Origin: CAYQXJ01 sp964421565
GTDB lineage: Bacteria; Planctomycetota; Brocadiia; SM23-32
DNA: 64,000 nucleotides
Direction: 5' to 3'
Assembly (NCBI GenBank): GCA_964421565.1
Contig: CAYQXJ010000004.1
Span: forward strand, 124,001 to 188,000
Part shown: in pieces, positions 36,435 to 46,052 of the stretch
How the letters are laid out: the number at the start of each line of letters is the position of its first letter
Numbering within the stretch: the first letter of the stretch is position 1
Notes under the pieces: generated by a model
The model's database searches: none
Told to the model about the DNA's origin: nothing
What the model saw: the letters and a program-made list of their open reading frames with translations, nothing else
Made by a program: the position numbers and the translations under genes

Positions 36435-37709
36435 ATGGCCGGCAAGTTGGGTCATATAGTGCGCGTGGTCGCTGAACTGGTCGTCGGTACATTCGTGCTG
36501 GTCGGCCTGCTCGCGCTGCTGGTGGTGTGGAAGTTAGGAGAAGAGCAGCAGAGCACCGTCAGCATAGAGGGCATCCAGATGCAACAGGGCATACCCGTTG
36601 AGGTGTGCTCGCCACAACGCAGGAACTTCGAGGAATGGCTGTTCACGGATGGTGAAGTCGTTGCCGACACCCGAACGTTTCTTAGGGCCAAGGTTGACGA
36701 AGTTGTGGAGGCCGTCCACGTCCAGGTCGGGGAGGCAGTGAAGCGGGGGCAGTTGCTCGTGGAGATGAGGGCGGACGACCTGAACGCCGCGGTCGACGCT
36801 GCCGAAGCAGCCTACGAAGAGGCGGCCAGTAACTACGAACGCTACAGGAATCTGCGGGATGAACAGGTTATCAGCGAGAACCGCGTGGAGGAGGCCCGCA
36901 CGGGCATGGAGAACGCCGCCGCCGCGCTGCGTGCAGCCAGGTCTCGGCGCACCTTCGCCGAAGTGCGATCGCCTATAGACGGATACATCGAGGCACGATA
37001 CGTAGAACCGGGCGAGTTCAAAGGGATCGGCAAGGAACTGCTTTCCGCCGTCGACCTCTCCATGCTGCAGGTGCGGGCCCTGGTCCCTGAAGCCTACGTG
37101 AGCCAGCTCGCAGTCGGTGACCAGGCGAACTTCCAGATTGAGGCGCATGCTCGCTGGCGGTCCGCCAAGATCAGAAGGATCAGCCCCGCCACGAACAACC
37201 CGAATCGCTTCTTCGACGTTTTCCTGGTGGTGCAGAACGAACCAGAAGGCAATGGCTGGCTGATGCGTCCCGGCATGTACGCACAGGTGCGATTCACACT
37301 CGGCCGGCGCATCAATGCGCTCGCCGTGCCTGACCACACCGTCGTACTGGAGGGAGCCAAGCAGGCAGTGTACGTGGTGTCGGAGGCCACCGCCAGAGTT
37401 ACCTTGGAGGCCGAGGCGAACCCCGGCGAAGATGACAAAGAGAAGAGCGATTCCTTGGTTCGGCTTCAACGGGGGTGGCGCAACCTGCTGTCGCGGTTTG
37501 GCGGTGGCGATATGGCGCAGGAAGACCATTACCGTGAGAAGAAGGTGCTGAAAGCTTTTAGGAACATCGTTCAAACCGGGCTGCGACAGCAGGGCTATGT
37601 GGAACTGGTGGATGCATCCTTCGACAGCGACGACCGCATCATTTGCAACCCACGTGACGCCGTGAGCGACGGGGCGATCGTGCGAATAGTCGATGGCGGG
37701 GGCGGATGA
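36435..37709 (+). CDS. RND efflux periplasmic adaptor (HlyD/MFP family)
   Basis: A 424-residue membrane fusion protein. A signal anchor (FVLVGLLALLVVWKLG) is followed by the lipoyl half (VDEVVEAVHVQVGEAVKRGQLL), a helical hairpin with DLNAAVDAAEAAYEEAASNYERY, and the second lipoyl half (VRSPIDGYIEARYV-like). The beta-barrel ends GMYAQVRF. Near residues 325-385 a charged segment (DDKEKSDSLVRLQRGWRN, then GGGDMAQEDHYREKK) interrupts the usual membrane-proximal domain. It bridges the TolC-type duct and the pump; its stop overlaps the pump start by 4 bp. Confidence 0.92.
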   Translation: MAGKLGHIVRVVAELVVGTFVLVGLLALLVVWKLGEEQQSTVSIEGIQMQQGIPVEVCSPQRRNFEEWLFTDGEVVADTRTFLRAKVDEVVEAVHVQVGEAVKRGQLLVEMRADDLNAAVDAAEAAYEEAASNYERYRNLRDEQVISENRVEEARTGMENAAAALRAARSRRTFAEVRSPIDGYIEARYVEPGEFKGIGKELLSAVDLSMLQVRALVPEAYVSQLAVGDQANFQIEAHARWRSAKIRRISPATNNPNRFFDVFLVVQNEPEGNGWLMRPGMYAQVRFTLGRRINALAVPDHTVVLEGAKQAVYVVSEATARVTLEAEANPGEDDKEKSDSLVRLQRGWRNLLSRFGGGDMAQEDHYREKKVLKAFRNIVQTGLRQQGYVELVDASFDSDDRIICNPRDAVSDGAIVRIVDGGGG

Positions 37710-40700
37710 TGGGCTTGATAGAGCTGTTCGTCCGGCGGCGTGTGCTGACAACGGTGTTGGTGCTCATCGCCATCATCCTCGGCATTCTTTCCTATGTGGG
37801 TCTCGGGATGCGCCGATTCCCCGAGATCGACTTCCCCGTCGTCACAGTCATAACCCGCTACCCGGGCGGCAGTCCGTCGGAGATTGAGACCGAGATAACG
37901 AAGCGCATTGAGGACTCGGTGAGTTTGCTGTCGAACATCGACACGATCGAGTCCTTCTCGCAACAGGGCATCAGCCAAGTTGTGATCCAGTTTGACCTGG
38001 AAGTGAATGTGGACATCAAGGCCGTCGATGTCCGCAATCAGGTCGACAAAGTGGTCAACGAACTGCCCGAGGATGCCGAAGAGCCGATCGTCGAGAAGTT
38101 CGAGTTTACGCAATTCCCGATCGTCACCCTGGCCCTCTCCGGCCCGCAGGACGTCAACGAGCTCTACAGGATCGCCGACGAAAACCTGGAGACATTGCTG
38201 TCGCAGGTGCCGGGGGTGGGAGACGTGCGGCTGACGGGCGGCCAGGCCCGGGAGGTGCATGTGCTTCTTGATGCACGCAAGCTGCGCAAGCATCGCATAT
38301 CCATCGGTCAGGTCGTCTCGGCGTTGCTCTCGACAAATGTTGATGTGCCCGCCGGCCACATTACCCAGCCGGGCCGAGAGTACATAATCCGGGCGACAGG
38401 CCGCTTCGACGGTGTCTCCGACGTGGCGAAGGTGGGCATTCCGACGGTCGCCAGTGGGATCGTCACAGTGGGTGATCTGGGCGAGGTGCGCGACACTTAC
38501 GAAGAGCGACGCACGACCGGTCGTTTCAACGGCGAGCAGACAGTGATCCTGGCGGTGCAACCGCGCAGCGATGCGAACGAGGTGGAAGTCGCCGACGGCG
38601 TGCACGCCGTCTTGCCGAAGCTACGCAGGGACCTGCCGGCTGGTGCATCCCTGCACTTGGCGGAGGACACCTCCCTCTTCATCCAGGGCGCGCTGGCTAA
38701 CGTGGAGACAAACATGGCCATCGGCATCGGGCTGACGGCCATCGTCCTGTTCCTGTTCCTGAAATCATGGCGTACCACGTTCATAGCGGCGATCGTGATG
38801 CCGACGGCGGTCATCGTGTCATTCATTGGCATCCGGGCCGCCGGGTTCACACTGAACATCGTATCACTCCTCGGGCTTGCCATCGTCATTGGTGTGCTTG
38901 TGAACAACGCCATCCTCATTCTGGAGAACGTTTCACGCCACATCAGCGACGGTCTCGAGCCAACGGAGGCCGCCATAGCCGGCTCGCAAGGGATCGCGCT
39001 GGCCATCATCAGCTCGACGGCCACCAACCTGGTTGTGTTCCTGCCCATTGCGTTCATGGGCGAAATGATCGGGCAGATCTTCCGCGAGCTCGGCCTCACG
39101 GTGGTCTTCGCCACTACGGTATCGCTGCTGGTGTCCTTCTCCCTGACGCCCATGATGTGCGGCCTCCTGCTTCAGAGTAGGCAGCACTGCGAGGCCCGCG
39201 GGTTCTGGACGTGGCTTTCGGACCACTCGGTAGGCTACCTCGCCGACGTATGGCGAACGGGCTTCGAGTTGGTCAAAGGCCTCTATCTACGGATGGCCGA
39301 ACGGTGTCTGGAGCACCGCGCAACGACCGTTCTGTTGACGCTGCTGGCCGTAGTTGTGTGCCTGGGCCTTCTGGCACTGGCGGGCTTCGAGTTCATGCCG
39401 CCGACCGACGAGGGCCGCTTTCGAGTGACCGTACAGACGCCGGTTGGCACGCCGCTCGAGATTACGGATGAGGCCGTGCGGCGCGTCGAAAAAGCTTTGC
39501 AGGGGTTGCCGCACCTGGAGAGTTACTACTCGCGCGTAGGAATCGTCTCTGGCCAGTTAGGAGGCACCAGTGAAGGTGTCAACATCGGCGAGGTCAGCAT
39601 CACGGTCGCCGACCGAGCCGACAGGCGAATGACGATCGATCAGATCGCCAACATCGCGCGACACCGGCTGGTCGGCATACCCTCAGCGCAGATCAGCGTC
39701 AAGGTAGAGCGAGGTGGGCCAGGTGAAGATCCCGTCGCTGTGGAGATCAGCGGAGAAGACCTGGATACGCTGCAGTCCCTCGCCGATGAGGTGATGCGCA
39801 TCGTCCAGGGAGTGCGGGGCACAACCGGTGTCTCGAAGTCCTGGCGGGCCGGGCAACCGGAAATGCGGGTGATCCCTCGTCAGGACGGGGCCAACCGCCA
39901 CGGGGTGGATGTCGTGTCGCTGGCGCTCGAACTGCGAGGCTATATCGAAGGGCGGAAGGCGGGCCAGTTCCGCGATCAGGATGAGAACTACGACCTGTTG
40001 GTCAAGCTTCGCGAAGAAGACCGTGAGTGGGCTGATGACCTGGAACGAATGTTCGTCTACGCTCCGCGCACGGGGCAGATGGTGCGACTTGACCAGGTGG
40101 CGCGGCTGGAACGGGCCGCCGGCCCCACCTTGATTACCCGCCAGGACCGTCGCCGCCTTGTCACGGTCTCGGGCGGGCTGTCGGGCGAAGTGCCGCTGAG
40201 CACCGTGCTGGAGAAAGTAAAGCAGGCCATCGACCAACAGATAGACCTGCCACCGGACGTGGAGATCGAGTTCGGCGGGGAAGCCGAAACGATTCGGCGC
40301 AACTTCCCTCCACTGTTCAGGGCCATGGCCACTGCGGCCGTGCTCACCTTCCTTTGTGTGGCCGGCATTATCGAGTCCTTCATCTTCGCGATCATCATCA
40401 TCATGGCGATTCCGGTCTGCCTCATCGGCGTCTCGCTCGCTATGCTTCTCGGCGGAGTCACCATCAACATCTTCTCGCTGATGGGCATGATCATTCTGGT
40501 CGGCATGGTGGTGAACAATGCGATTATCGTCGTCGACTACGCCACCCGCCAGGAAGCAAAGGGCGCATCGCCTCGCGATGCAGTCTTCGAGGCGTGTCGC
40601 GAGCGCTTCCGCATGATCATCATGGCGAACATGACAACCATAGTTGCGCTAATACCGCTTTCACTGGGCATCGGGTTCGCCGGCGAGATGTTCCGCCCGC

Positions 40701-40819
40701 TGGCCGTCGTACAGATGGGTGGGGTGGGTGCCGCCGCATTGCTTTCACTGGTGGTCATTCCCGCCGTCTACGTGTCGATACGCCGTCGTGGCCTGGCTGG
40801 CGGCGCGGTGCATGAGTAG
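37706..40819 (+). CDS. RND family efflux permease lacking the TM4 aspartate pair
   Basis: A 1037-residue AcrB-superfamily pump with 12 predicted transmembrane helices and two large periplasmic loops. The porter entry has ITRYPGGSPSEIETEIT and the N-terminal helix VLTTVLVLIAIILGILSYVG. Transmembrane helix 4 reads GVLVNNAILILEN: residues N400 and N401 stand where AcrB has Asp 407 and Asp 408, the proton-relay pair. Helix 10 reads GMVVNNAIIVVDYA, with Asn where AcrB has the Lys 940 region. The rest looks intact, with no frameshift. Its substrate is unknown. It is the last gene of the tetR operon. Confidence 0.93.
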   Translation: MMGLIELFVRRRVLTTVLVLIAIILGILSYVGLGMRRFPEIDFPVVTVITRYPGGSPSEIETEITKRIEDSVSLLSNIDTIESFSQQGISQVVIQFDLEVNVDIKAVDVRNQVDKVVNELPEDAEEPIVEKFEFTQFPIVTLALSGPQDVNELYRIADENLETLLSQVPGVGDVRLTGGQAREVHVLLDARKLRKHRISIGQVVSALLSTNVDVPAGHITQPGREYIIRATGRFDGVSDVAKVGIPTVASGIVTVGDLGEVRDTYEERRTTGRFNGEQTVILAVQPRSDANEVEVADGVHAVLPKLRRDLPAGASLHLAEDTSLFIQGALANVETNMAIGIGLTAIVLFLFLKSWRTTFIAAIVMPTAVIVSFIGIRAAGFTLNIVSLLGLAIVIGVLVNNAILILENVSRHISDGLEPTEAAIAGSQGIALAIISSTATNLVVFLPIAFMGEMIGQIFRELGLTVVFATTVSLLVSFSLTPMMCGLLLQSRQHCEARGFWTWLSDHSVGYLADVWRTGFELVKGLYLRMAERCLEHRATTVLLTLLAVVVCLGLLALAGFEFMPPTDEGRFRVTVQTPVGTPLEITDEAVRRVEKALQGLPHLESYYSRVGIVSGQLGGTSEGVNIGEVSITVADRADRRMTIDQIANIARHRLVGIPSAQISVKVERGGPGEDPVAVEISGEDLDTLQSLADEVMRIVQGVRGTTGVSKSWRAGQPEMRVIPRQDGANRHGVDVVSLALELRGYIEGRKAGQFRDQDENYDLLVKLREEDREWADDLERMFVYAPRTGQMVRLDQVARLERAAGPTLITRQDRRRLVTVSGGLSGEVPLSTVLEKVKQAIDQQIDLPPDVEIEFGGEAETIRRNFPPLFRAMATAAVLTFLCVAGIIESFIFAIIIIMAIPVCLIGVSLAMLLGGVTINIFSLMGMIILVGMVVNNAIIVVDYATRQEAKGASPRDAVFEACRERFRMIIMANMTTIVALIPLSLGIGFAGEMFRPLAVVQMGGVGAAALLSLVVIPAVYVSIRRRGLAGGAVHE

Positions 40820-40854
40820 CACGTCATGGAACCGCCCAGCACCATCTGTCGGGC

Positions 40855-42954
40855 TCAATCTACTGCTTCGCCCCAGGCCTGCAGCTCGTCCAGCGGAACA
40901 TCCATCTGCATTCTCCCCACGCGCACCTTTGCGCGACCGTTTCGCTCGTCCACACGCTCCACCTCGCCCCAGCGGTGAACTTTGACCACATATACTTCGT
41001 CGCCCTCCTGCAGCCTGCGCTGCAGACTATGGCCTTCCAACAGCGACGCGATGTCCGCCAGACACTGCTTTAGACCGTCGCGTAGCTCCCGCAACCGTCG
41101 CTTCACCGGACTGCTGGCACTGTATCGCAGGTCTTCGCTGAGGTCGCTGGCCAACCCCATCAGTTCCTGCAACTGTCCCCGCATGCGCAGGCCCATCTCC
41201 GCGTCCTTGCGCTCTTCGGCGGACTTCAACCGGGCCAGCGTTTCCTCGTACTCTTCCTTAAGCCTGGCCGCTTGTTGTTCCAGGTACTCCATTCTATCGC
41301 GCCGCTTCTCGGCCTCCTGCCGCGCCACCTGGACTTCCTCAAGCATGGCAGAGTACTCACCGCCTGCTTCGGCATCGAGTCGTTGCCGAGCACGATGCAG
41401 GATGTCAGCAGGCAGACCGAGCCTCTGGGCTATCTCCAGGGCGTTCGAACTGCCGGCGCTCCCAACCCGTAACTGATACGTCGGCCGGAGTGTCCGCATG
41501 TCGAACTCCATGGAGGCGTTCTCGGCCTCGGCGTGCGCAGAGGCGAACGTCTTGAGCCGCCCCAGGTGAGTTACAACCGCAGCCGAGCACCCTATCTCGA
41601 GCAGCCGAAGCAGAATGGCCTCCCCCAGCGCACTCCCCTCGGCAGGGTCCGTTCCTGCCCCGAGCTCGTCCAGCAACACGAGGCTTCGCTCGGTGGCCGT
41701 CTTGAGGATGTGAATGATACGCGACATGTGGGAGCTAAACGTGCTGAGGCTCTGCTCCAGGCTCTGCTCATCGCCGATATCCACGTAGATATCGTCATGC
41801 AGCGGCACAATCGCCTTCTCAGCGGGTACATGCATGCCCACCCGAGCCATCAGGCAGATAAGGCCTAACGTCTTCAGCACAACCGTCTTGCCTCCCGTAT
41901 TGGGCCCGGTGATCATCAAAATGTCGAAGTCCTGGCCCAGGTGCAGATCGAGCGGCACCACCTGTTCGAAGTGGAGGTCGCTCCCGTCGGACGTATCATA
42001 AGCCCCCGTCCGCGTCAGCCAGATCAGCAGAGGATGACGCGCGCCCCGCAGTTCGAACCGCCGGCCTTCACCGAGACGGGGTGCGCACATGCGAAACGCG
42101 TTGCTCAGACGAGCTTTCGCTCGAACCAAGTCCACTGCGCCCAAACGCGCACACGCGTTGACGACATCGTCGTGGGCCTCTGCCACGGCACGTGTAAGCT
42201 GCCACAGCACGCGCTGCACTTCCTCCTCTTCCTCGCCCTGCGCCTCGCTCAGCTCATTGCCCGGCTCGATGATAAGCATCGGCTCGATGTAGAGCGTCGC
42301 ACCGCTGTCGCTGGACCCGTGCACGATGCCAGGGACGGAGCCCTTGCGATAGGCGTTAACCGGCAACACGTAGCGGTCGCGACACATGGTCGGCTTCGGG
42401 TACTGCAGATGAGGCCGCACGTCGTCGCGCTCGATCATCTGCCGCAGTTGGTCTTCGATGCGCTTACGCAGCGTGCGCATTCGCTTCCGCACGGCACGCA
42501 GCTCGGGGCTGGCCTCGTCAAGCACCATCCCGCTCGGATCGATCGCTCCTTGAATCTCTTCGACCAGGCCAGGATTATGTGGCAGGTTCTGGCCTAACCG
42601 AACAAGAGCCGGACGGGCGTTGCCAAGCCTTCGAAGCGACATGGCAACTCGGCCGCTGGCCTCCACAGATTCGGCTACCCTCCAGAGTACGGCCGGCTCA
42701 AGAGGGCCTCCGCCGGCCGCTGCGCGGTCTGCCGCACCCCGCATGTCCTCCACCGACCCCAGTGGCAGCGAGTAGCCCTCAGCCATTGCCTCCGCCATCT
42801 CCGTAGTCTCCTGCAGAGCGACGCGAATCCCCTGCACGTCATCCATTGGGCTTAGACCGGATGCTTGTTGCTTGCCCATGGAAGTGACCGCATAGCCCGC
42901 AAGTATGTCGCGCAGCTTGCCGAATTCCAGGAGTCGTTGTGCGTCTTCGTTCAA
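40855..42954 (-). CDS. MutS2 family protein without a Smr nuclease domain
   Basis: A 699-residue MutS2. Core and clamp helices (~150-290, with RDRYVLPVNAYRKGSVPGIVH) lead into the ATPase: Walker A GPNTGGKT (350-357), SLSTFSSHMSRI, Walker B LVLLDELGAGTDP and a VVTHLGRLK switch. A long coiled coil (QEAEKRRDRMEYLEQQAARL...) follows. Canonical MutS2 is ~780 residues and ends with a Smr endonuclease domain; this one stops after a short beta-rich segment (GDEVYVVKVHRWGEVERV) and has no Smr His-Gly-x-Gly motif. MutS2 proteins suppress recombination or rescue collided ribosomes. Confidence 0.9.
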   Translation of the reverse strand: MNEDAQRLLEFGKLRDILAGYAVTSMGKQQASGLSPMDDVQGIRVALQETTEMAEAMAEGYSLPLGSVEDMRGAADRAAAGGGPLEPAVLWRVAESVEASGRVAMSLRRLGNARPALVRLGQNLPHNPGLVEEIQGAIDPSGMVLDEASPELRAVRKRMRTLRKRIEDQLRQMIERDDVRPHLQYPKPTMCRDRYVLPVNAYRKGSVPGIVHGSSDSGATLYIEPMLIIEPGNELSEAQGEEEEEVQRVLWQLTRAVAEAHDDVVNACARLGAVDLVRAKARLSNAFRMCAPRLGEGRRFELRGARHPLLIWLTRTGAYDTSDGSDLHFEQVVPLDLHLGQDFDILMITGPNTGGKTVVLKTLGLICLMARVGMHVPAEKAIVPLHDDIYVDIGDEQSLEQSLSTFSSHMSRIIHILKTATERSLVLLDELGAGTDPAEGSALGEAILLRLLEIGCSAAVVTHLGRLKTFASAHAEAENASMEFDMRTLRPTYQLRVGSAGSSNALEIAQRLGLPADILHRARQRLDAEAGGEYSAMLEEVQVARQEAEKRRDRMEYLEQQAARLKEEYEETLARLKSAEERKDAEMGLRMRGQLQELMGLASDLSEDLRYSASSPVKRRLRELRDGLKQCLADIASLLEGHSLQRRLQEGDEVYVVKVHRWGEVERVDERNGRAKVRVGRMQMDVPLDELQAWGEAVD

Positions 42955-43052
42955 GGATTGCCGTTCCGTTGCAGGTTAAGGACTGCTCACCATTCTATGC
43001 GAACGACACACAGGCGGCAAAACCGTGCTCGCGGCATCTCAGCAAACGGGGC

Positions 43053-43081
43053 TTGCGTTGTTTGTCAGCTGCGTCTATCAT
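43053..43081 (+). promoter_or_regulatory. Possible promoter of the zinc-ribbon membrane protein gene
   Basis: TTGCGT (43053-43058), a 17-bp spacer and TATCAT (43076-43081, five of six). It is ~94 bp before the ATG, in the divergent region after mutS2. Confidence 0.35.
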
Positions 43082-43174
43082 CTTGCTGGCCCCAGAAACC
43101 CGTAACGGGCTGCGGGCCGAACGCTGGGTCGTTCCCCCAAGGACGTGGTTTTCCAGGCCGACGGGAGGCGTGAG

Positions 43175-44101
43175 ATGAAGGTGACCTGTGAGTGCGGGTA
43201 TGACTTCGAGGCACCGGACGGTGTCGAAAGCGCAGAATGCCCCAAGTGCGGTGCGCATGTCGCCCTGAGTGACGATTGGATAGGTTCGGTGGACATGGAG
43301 GACCTGTCGTTAGTGGACGAAGAGGCGGAGGTGACTGCCGGGTCTGCACCGAAGACAGAGGACACCACCCCCGCCGGTAGTGGCGAGCCCCCAGCGCGGC
43401 AGACCGAGCGTCCACCTGGACCCTCGTCTCGCCGGGCCCCTACCCCTGTGCACGGCCACGCTGTATCCGGCGAGTCTGTCGATGATCGAAGAACGCGCAC
43501 GCCCGGCGAGCCCGTCAAGGGAGGCCTCTCTCGCCTGACGCTCATTGGCAAGGTCGGCCCGGAGGAGGCTGTTCGTTCGTTCGAGTCCCCTGCCCGCGCG
43601 GTTGATCTTATTGCGGTCGGAGCGATTCTTGGCGTGCTACTGATCTTCACGTCTGCTGCCTGGAGCTACCTTAGCGAGCCGGAGCAGTTCAGCGGCGCGT
43701 CAGCGCTGCAACGCCTCTTGGCTCTGCTTGTCGAGCTTGGGGCGGCCGCACTGATCCTGAACCTCCTCGCGTTACTCTTGCGCAGCCGGTTAGAGACCCG
43801 TCCGGCCCCCCTGGGCGTGGTGGAAGGCATTGCCCTGGTCCGCGTGATCGTGCTCGTTCTGCTGGCACCGATCTTGCTCATCCTGGGCCTTATCACTCTG
43901 CTCTCGGGCAACCCCCCGCTGATCGCCGGTGCGCTCACCGGCAACCTGTTACTTGTCTACGCAGTTCTGTCTTTCTTCGGGCAAGCGGCGCTCGTGGTGC
44001 CTATGCTGGACCTGGGTTGCGTGCCGGGCCTCATTGTCAACGGCGTAATTGTGGCGGGCTCATACAGCTTGGCCGACAAGGTAACGAGCATGTTGGCTTG
44101 A
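43175..44101 (+). CDS. Zinc-ribbon membrane protein of unknown function
   Basis: About 308 residues. An N-terminal zinc ribbon (MKVTCECGYDFEAPDG, then CPKCGAHV) is followed by a Pro/Thr/Arg-rich linker (~50-130). The C-terminal half has about four hydrophobic helices (LIAVGAILGVLLIFTSAAW; LVELGAAALILNLLALLL; VIVLVLLAPILLILGLITLL; and a final one), reminiscent of Yip1- or DUF-type integral domains, though no family is certain. Cytoplasmic ribbon plus membrane domain repeats the theme of the kinase at 2885. The ATG at 43175 has GGGAGG upstream. Confidence 0.8.
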   Translation: MKVTCECGYDFEAPDGVESAECPKCGAHVALSDDWIGSVDMEDLSLVDEEAEVTAGSAPKTEDTTPAGSGEPPARQTERPPGPSSRRAPTPVHGHAVSGESVDDRRTRTPGEPVKGGLSRLTLIGKVGPEEAVRSFESPARAVDLIAVGAILGVLLIFTSAAWSYLSEPEQFSGASALQRLLALLVELGAAALILNLLALLLRSRLETRPAPLGVVEGIALVRVIVLVLLAPILLILGLITLLSGNPPLIAGALTGNLLLVYAVLSFFGQAALVVPMLDLGCVPGLIVNGVIVAGSYSLADKVTSMLA

Positions 44102-44192
44102 TCCGTCTGCAATTTGCCCGCACTGGTGGCTCGGACTCAACTCATAAGGCCCGTTCTGGCGCCGCTACGGGTGGCACAGCGCCGTCTATGCC

Positions 44193-44483
44193 TCACTCGC
44201 CGATCCATCCTGGTGAGGAGTTTGCCTCCTCGGCTCCTTCCTGGCCCGCATCCAGCTCTGCGGTGGCCAACTGGTGGCGGAACTTGAGCCTGAGCAAGCT
44301 GTCCGCCACCACGTTGAGGTGGCCGGCCCTCAGCAGGCGGAGCACGCCGGCAGTTTGTGCCTGCCGCGAAACATCTGTCTGAACAGAGAGGCGGTCGCGT
44401 GCAGTGCAACAGGCCGTAACATCTCGGTTAGCGGCACAGCCCTTGTCGACCCGCTGATGCAGCTGTTCCCCCGCGGAACTCAT
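44193..44483 (-). CDS. Small hypothetical protein (96 residues)
   Basis: An ATG-started frame with GGAG eight bases upstream. Its second half (AGVLRLLRAGHLNVVADSLL then RLKFRHQLATAELDAGQE) has normal helix-like composition and codon use like neighbouring genes. The first half is Cys/Arg-rich and less convincing. It follows the M16 peptidase gene by ~190 bp on the same strand. No family is recognised. The rest of 44102-44672 shows no other gene or RNA that I can support. Confidence 0.4.
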   Translation of the reverse strand: MSSAGEQLHQRVDKGCAANRDVTACCTARDRLSVQTDVSRQAQTAGVLRLLRAGHLNVVADSLLRLKFRHQLATAELDAGQEGAEEANSSPGWIGE

Positions 44484-44672
44484 TTGCCTGTCTCCAAACC
44501 TGCCTCCTTGCCAGCGGGCCTGCGGCGTGCACTCTCATCGCTCATCTCCTTCTACAGGCGGGCGTTTCTCTGACGGGTTGGCTACCCGTACGGGCGGCGT
44601 AGCCTGATGGTTCATTATCGTTATCGGCGGTCGGGCCGTGAGTTTAGCCCAAGAACATGGCAGTGGCCAGCA

Positions 44673-46010
44673 TCAGGCCCCGTCGGGTGGAGCAACCGGC
44701 TCAATGGCGGGCTCTTCCGCCGGCAGCAGTGCGCGCAGAGCCTGCGCCTCTTCTTCACCAAAGGGGCCTACCACGCAGAAGTTGGAGCCCCACTCGACAA
44801 GGACCTGCTGCATCACAACGCTCAGGTCCCGGTGCATGAGGTCTTGCTGTGCCTGCACGTAATCACGTGGACTTCTGAGGTTCTCCAGCCCGAGGAATAG
44901 CTCCTGCTTGCCGAACCAGTCCGCCAACTGGGCCGGACGGTCGCACAGAATGTCCATGCCGCAGCGCGCGCTCTCCTTATAGCGCTCCAGTTCTTGCCCG
45001 CTGAAGCCATCGCTAAGCAAGCTCTGCAGCTCGGCCTTAACCGCCTCGACCGCTTCTGTCAGGTTTTCAGGCCCGACCGCAAGCGAAACACTGAGCGCGC
45101 CGGAGTCGGAGTAGGCCTGGACATGGCTTTGGACGTCGTATACCAGCCCCAGGTTCTCGCGCACCTGGGCGAAGAGCCGAGAGCTCAGCCCCCCTCCCAG
45201 CAACTGACTTACGGCACGGATGGCGTCGAACCTTTCGTCACCCAGGGGAAAGGCGTGGTAACTGAGCAGCGCCTCAACAACCGGCAGAGATTCCGTGTGT
45301 CGGTATATGGCCCTTGCCCGACGCCCGTTCACTTCGGGCGCGGGCAACTCCGGCACTTCGCGGAGTTCCATGCGGCCAAAGCACTCGGCAAGCTCACCAG
45401 TAACGGCATCGAAGTCGAAGCTGCCAGCCAGGCAGATCACCATGTTCGCCGGCACGAAGAAGCGCCGGTAGTGGCCGAAGATCATGTCGCGGTCGAAGTG
45501 CTGCATGACCTGCGGTCCGCCCCGGGTGCCGACCTCAGCAATCCGCTCCTGGAAAAGCAGTCCGTACACCAGTTCGGAAGCACTGATGTTGCGCCCGTCC
45601 CGGTCCCGGTACTGCGACACTTCCTGCGTGATAATCAGCTTCTCCTGCTCTATTTCCTGTGGGTCGAACAACGGATGGAGCAATACGTCCGATGCGATCT
45701 CCATCACCTTTGCCCAGTGCTTGCGGTGAACGCCGAAGGTGAACCCCAGGAACTCCGGATGTGTCTGACCGTCGATTACACCGCCGAGGTCCTCCACGCC
45801 TCGCATGATGGCACTGGAAGAGGGGAAGCTCTCGGAGCCCTGCACAAGCATGTGTTCCAGGAAATGGGTGAGACCCACTTCGTACGGTGCCTCGAACCGG
45901 GGCCCCGCATGGATATAGACCGAACAGACAAAGTAGTGCAGCTCCGGTCGCTCAACTCCCACTACCCGGAGTCCATTGGGCAGAACGCGTCGTCTGTACT
46001 CGTCGAGCAT
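44673..46010 (-). CDS. M16 family zinc peptidase
   Basis: A 445-residue insulinase/mitochondrial-processing-peptidase-like enzyme. The inverted zinc motif HFLEH (49-53) and the distal ligand Glu 130 in LIITQEVSQYRD are both present. The C-terminal half contains the M16C-like substrate region RLFAQVRENLGLVYDV. Length matches single-unit bacterial M16B enzymes (PqqL/YmxG type). No signal peptide is seen, so it is probably cytoplasmic. The ATG is preceded by GGGGGAG. It starts 42 bp after aroF on the same strand. Confidence 0.93.
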   Translation of the reverse strand: MLDEYRRRVLPNGLRVVGVERPELHYFVCSVYIHAGPRFEAPYEVGLTHFLEHMLVQGSESFPSSSAIMRGVEDLGGVIDGQTHPEFLGFTFGVHRKHWAKVMEIASDVLLHPLFDPQEIEQEKLIITQEVSQYRDRDGRNISASELVYGLLFQERIAEVGTRGGPQVMQHFDRDMIFGHYRRFFVPANMVICLAGSFDFDAVTGELAECFGRMELREVPELPAPEVNGRRARAIYRHTESLPVVEALLSYHAFPLGDERFDAIRAVSQLLGGGLSSRLFAQVRENLGLVYDVQSHVQAYSDSGALSVSLAVGPENLTEAVEAVKAELQSLLSDGFSGQELERYKESARCGMDILCDRPAQLADWFGKQELFLGLENLRSPRDYVQAQQDLMHRDLSVVMQQVLVEWGSNFCVVGPFGEEEAQALRALLPAEEPAIEPVAPPDGA

Positions 46011-46052
46011 AACACTCCCCCGGCACTCAGGCGGAACGGCAGAGAGCAGAAC

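Noticed and set aside
43570..43592. T-loop-like GTTCGAGTCC, possible tRNA
   Set aside because: It lies in the middle of a coding frame and no acceptor, D-arm or anticodon arm can be built around it.
44102..44672. Structured RNA (RNase P, SRP or 6S type) in the gap before the M16 gene
   Set aside because: No diagnostic conserved segment of these RNAs is present on either strand; only a possible small gene was kept.
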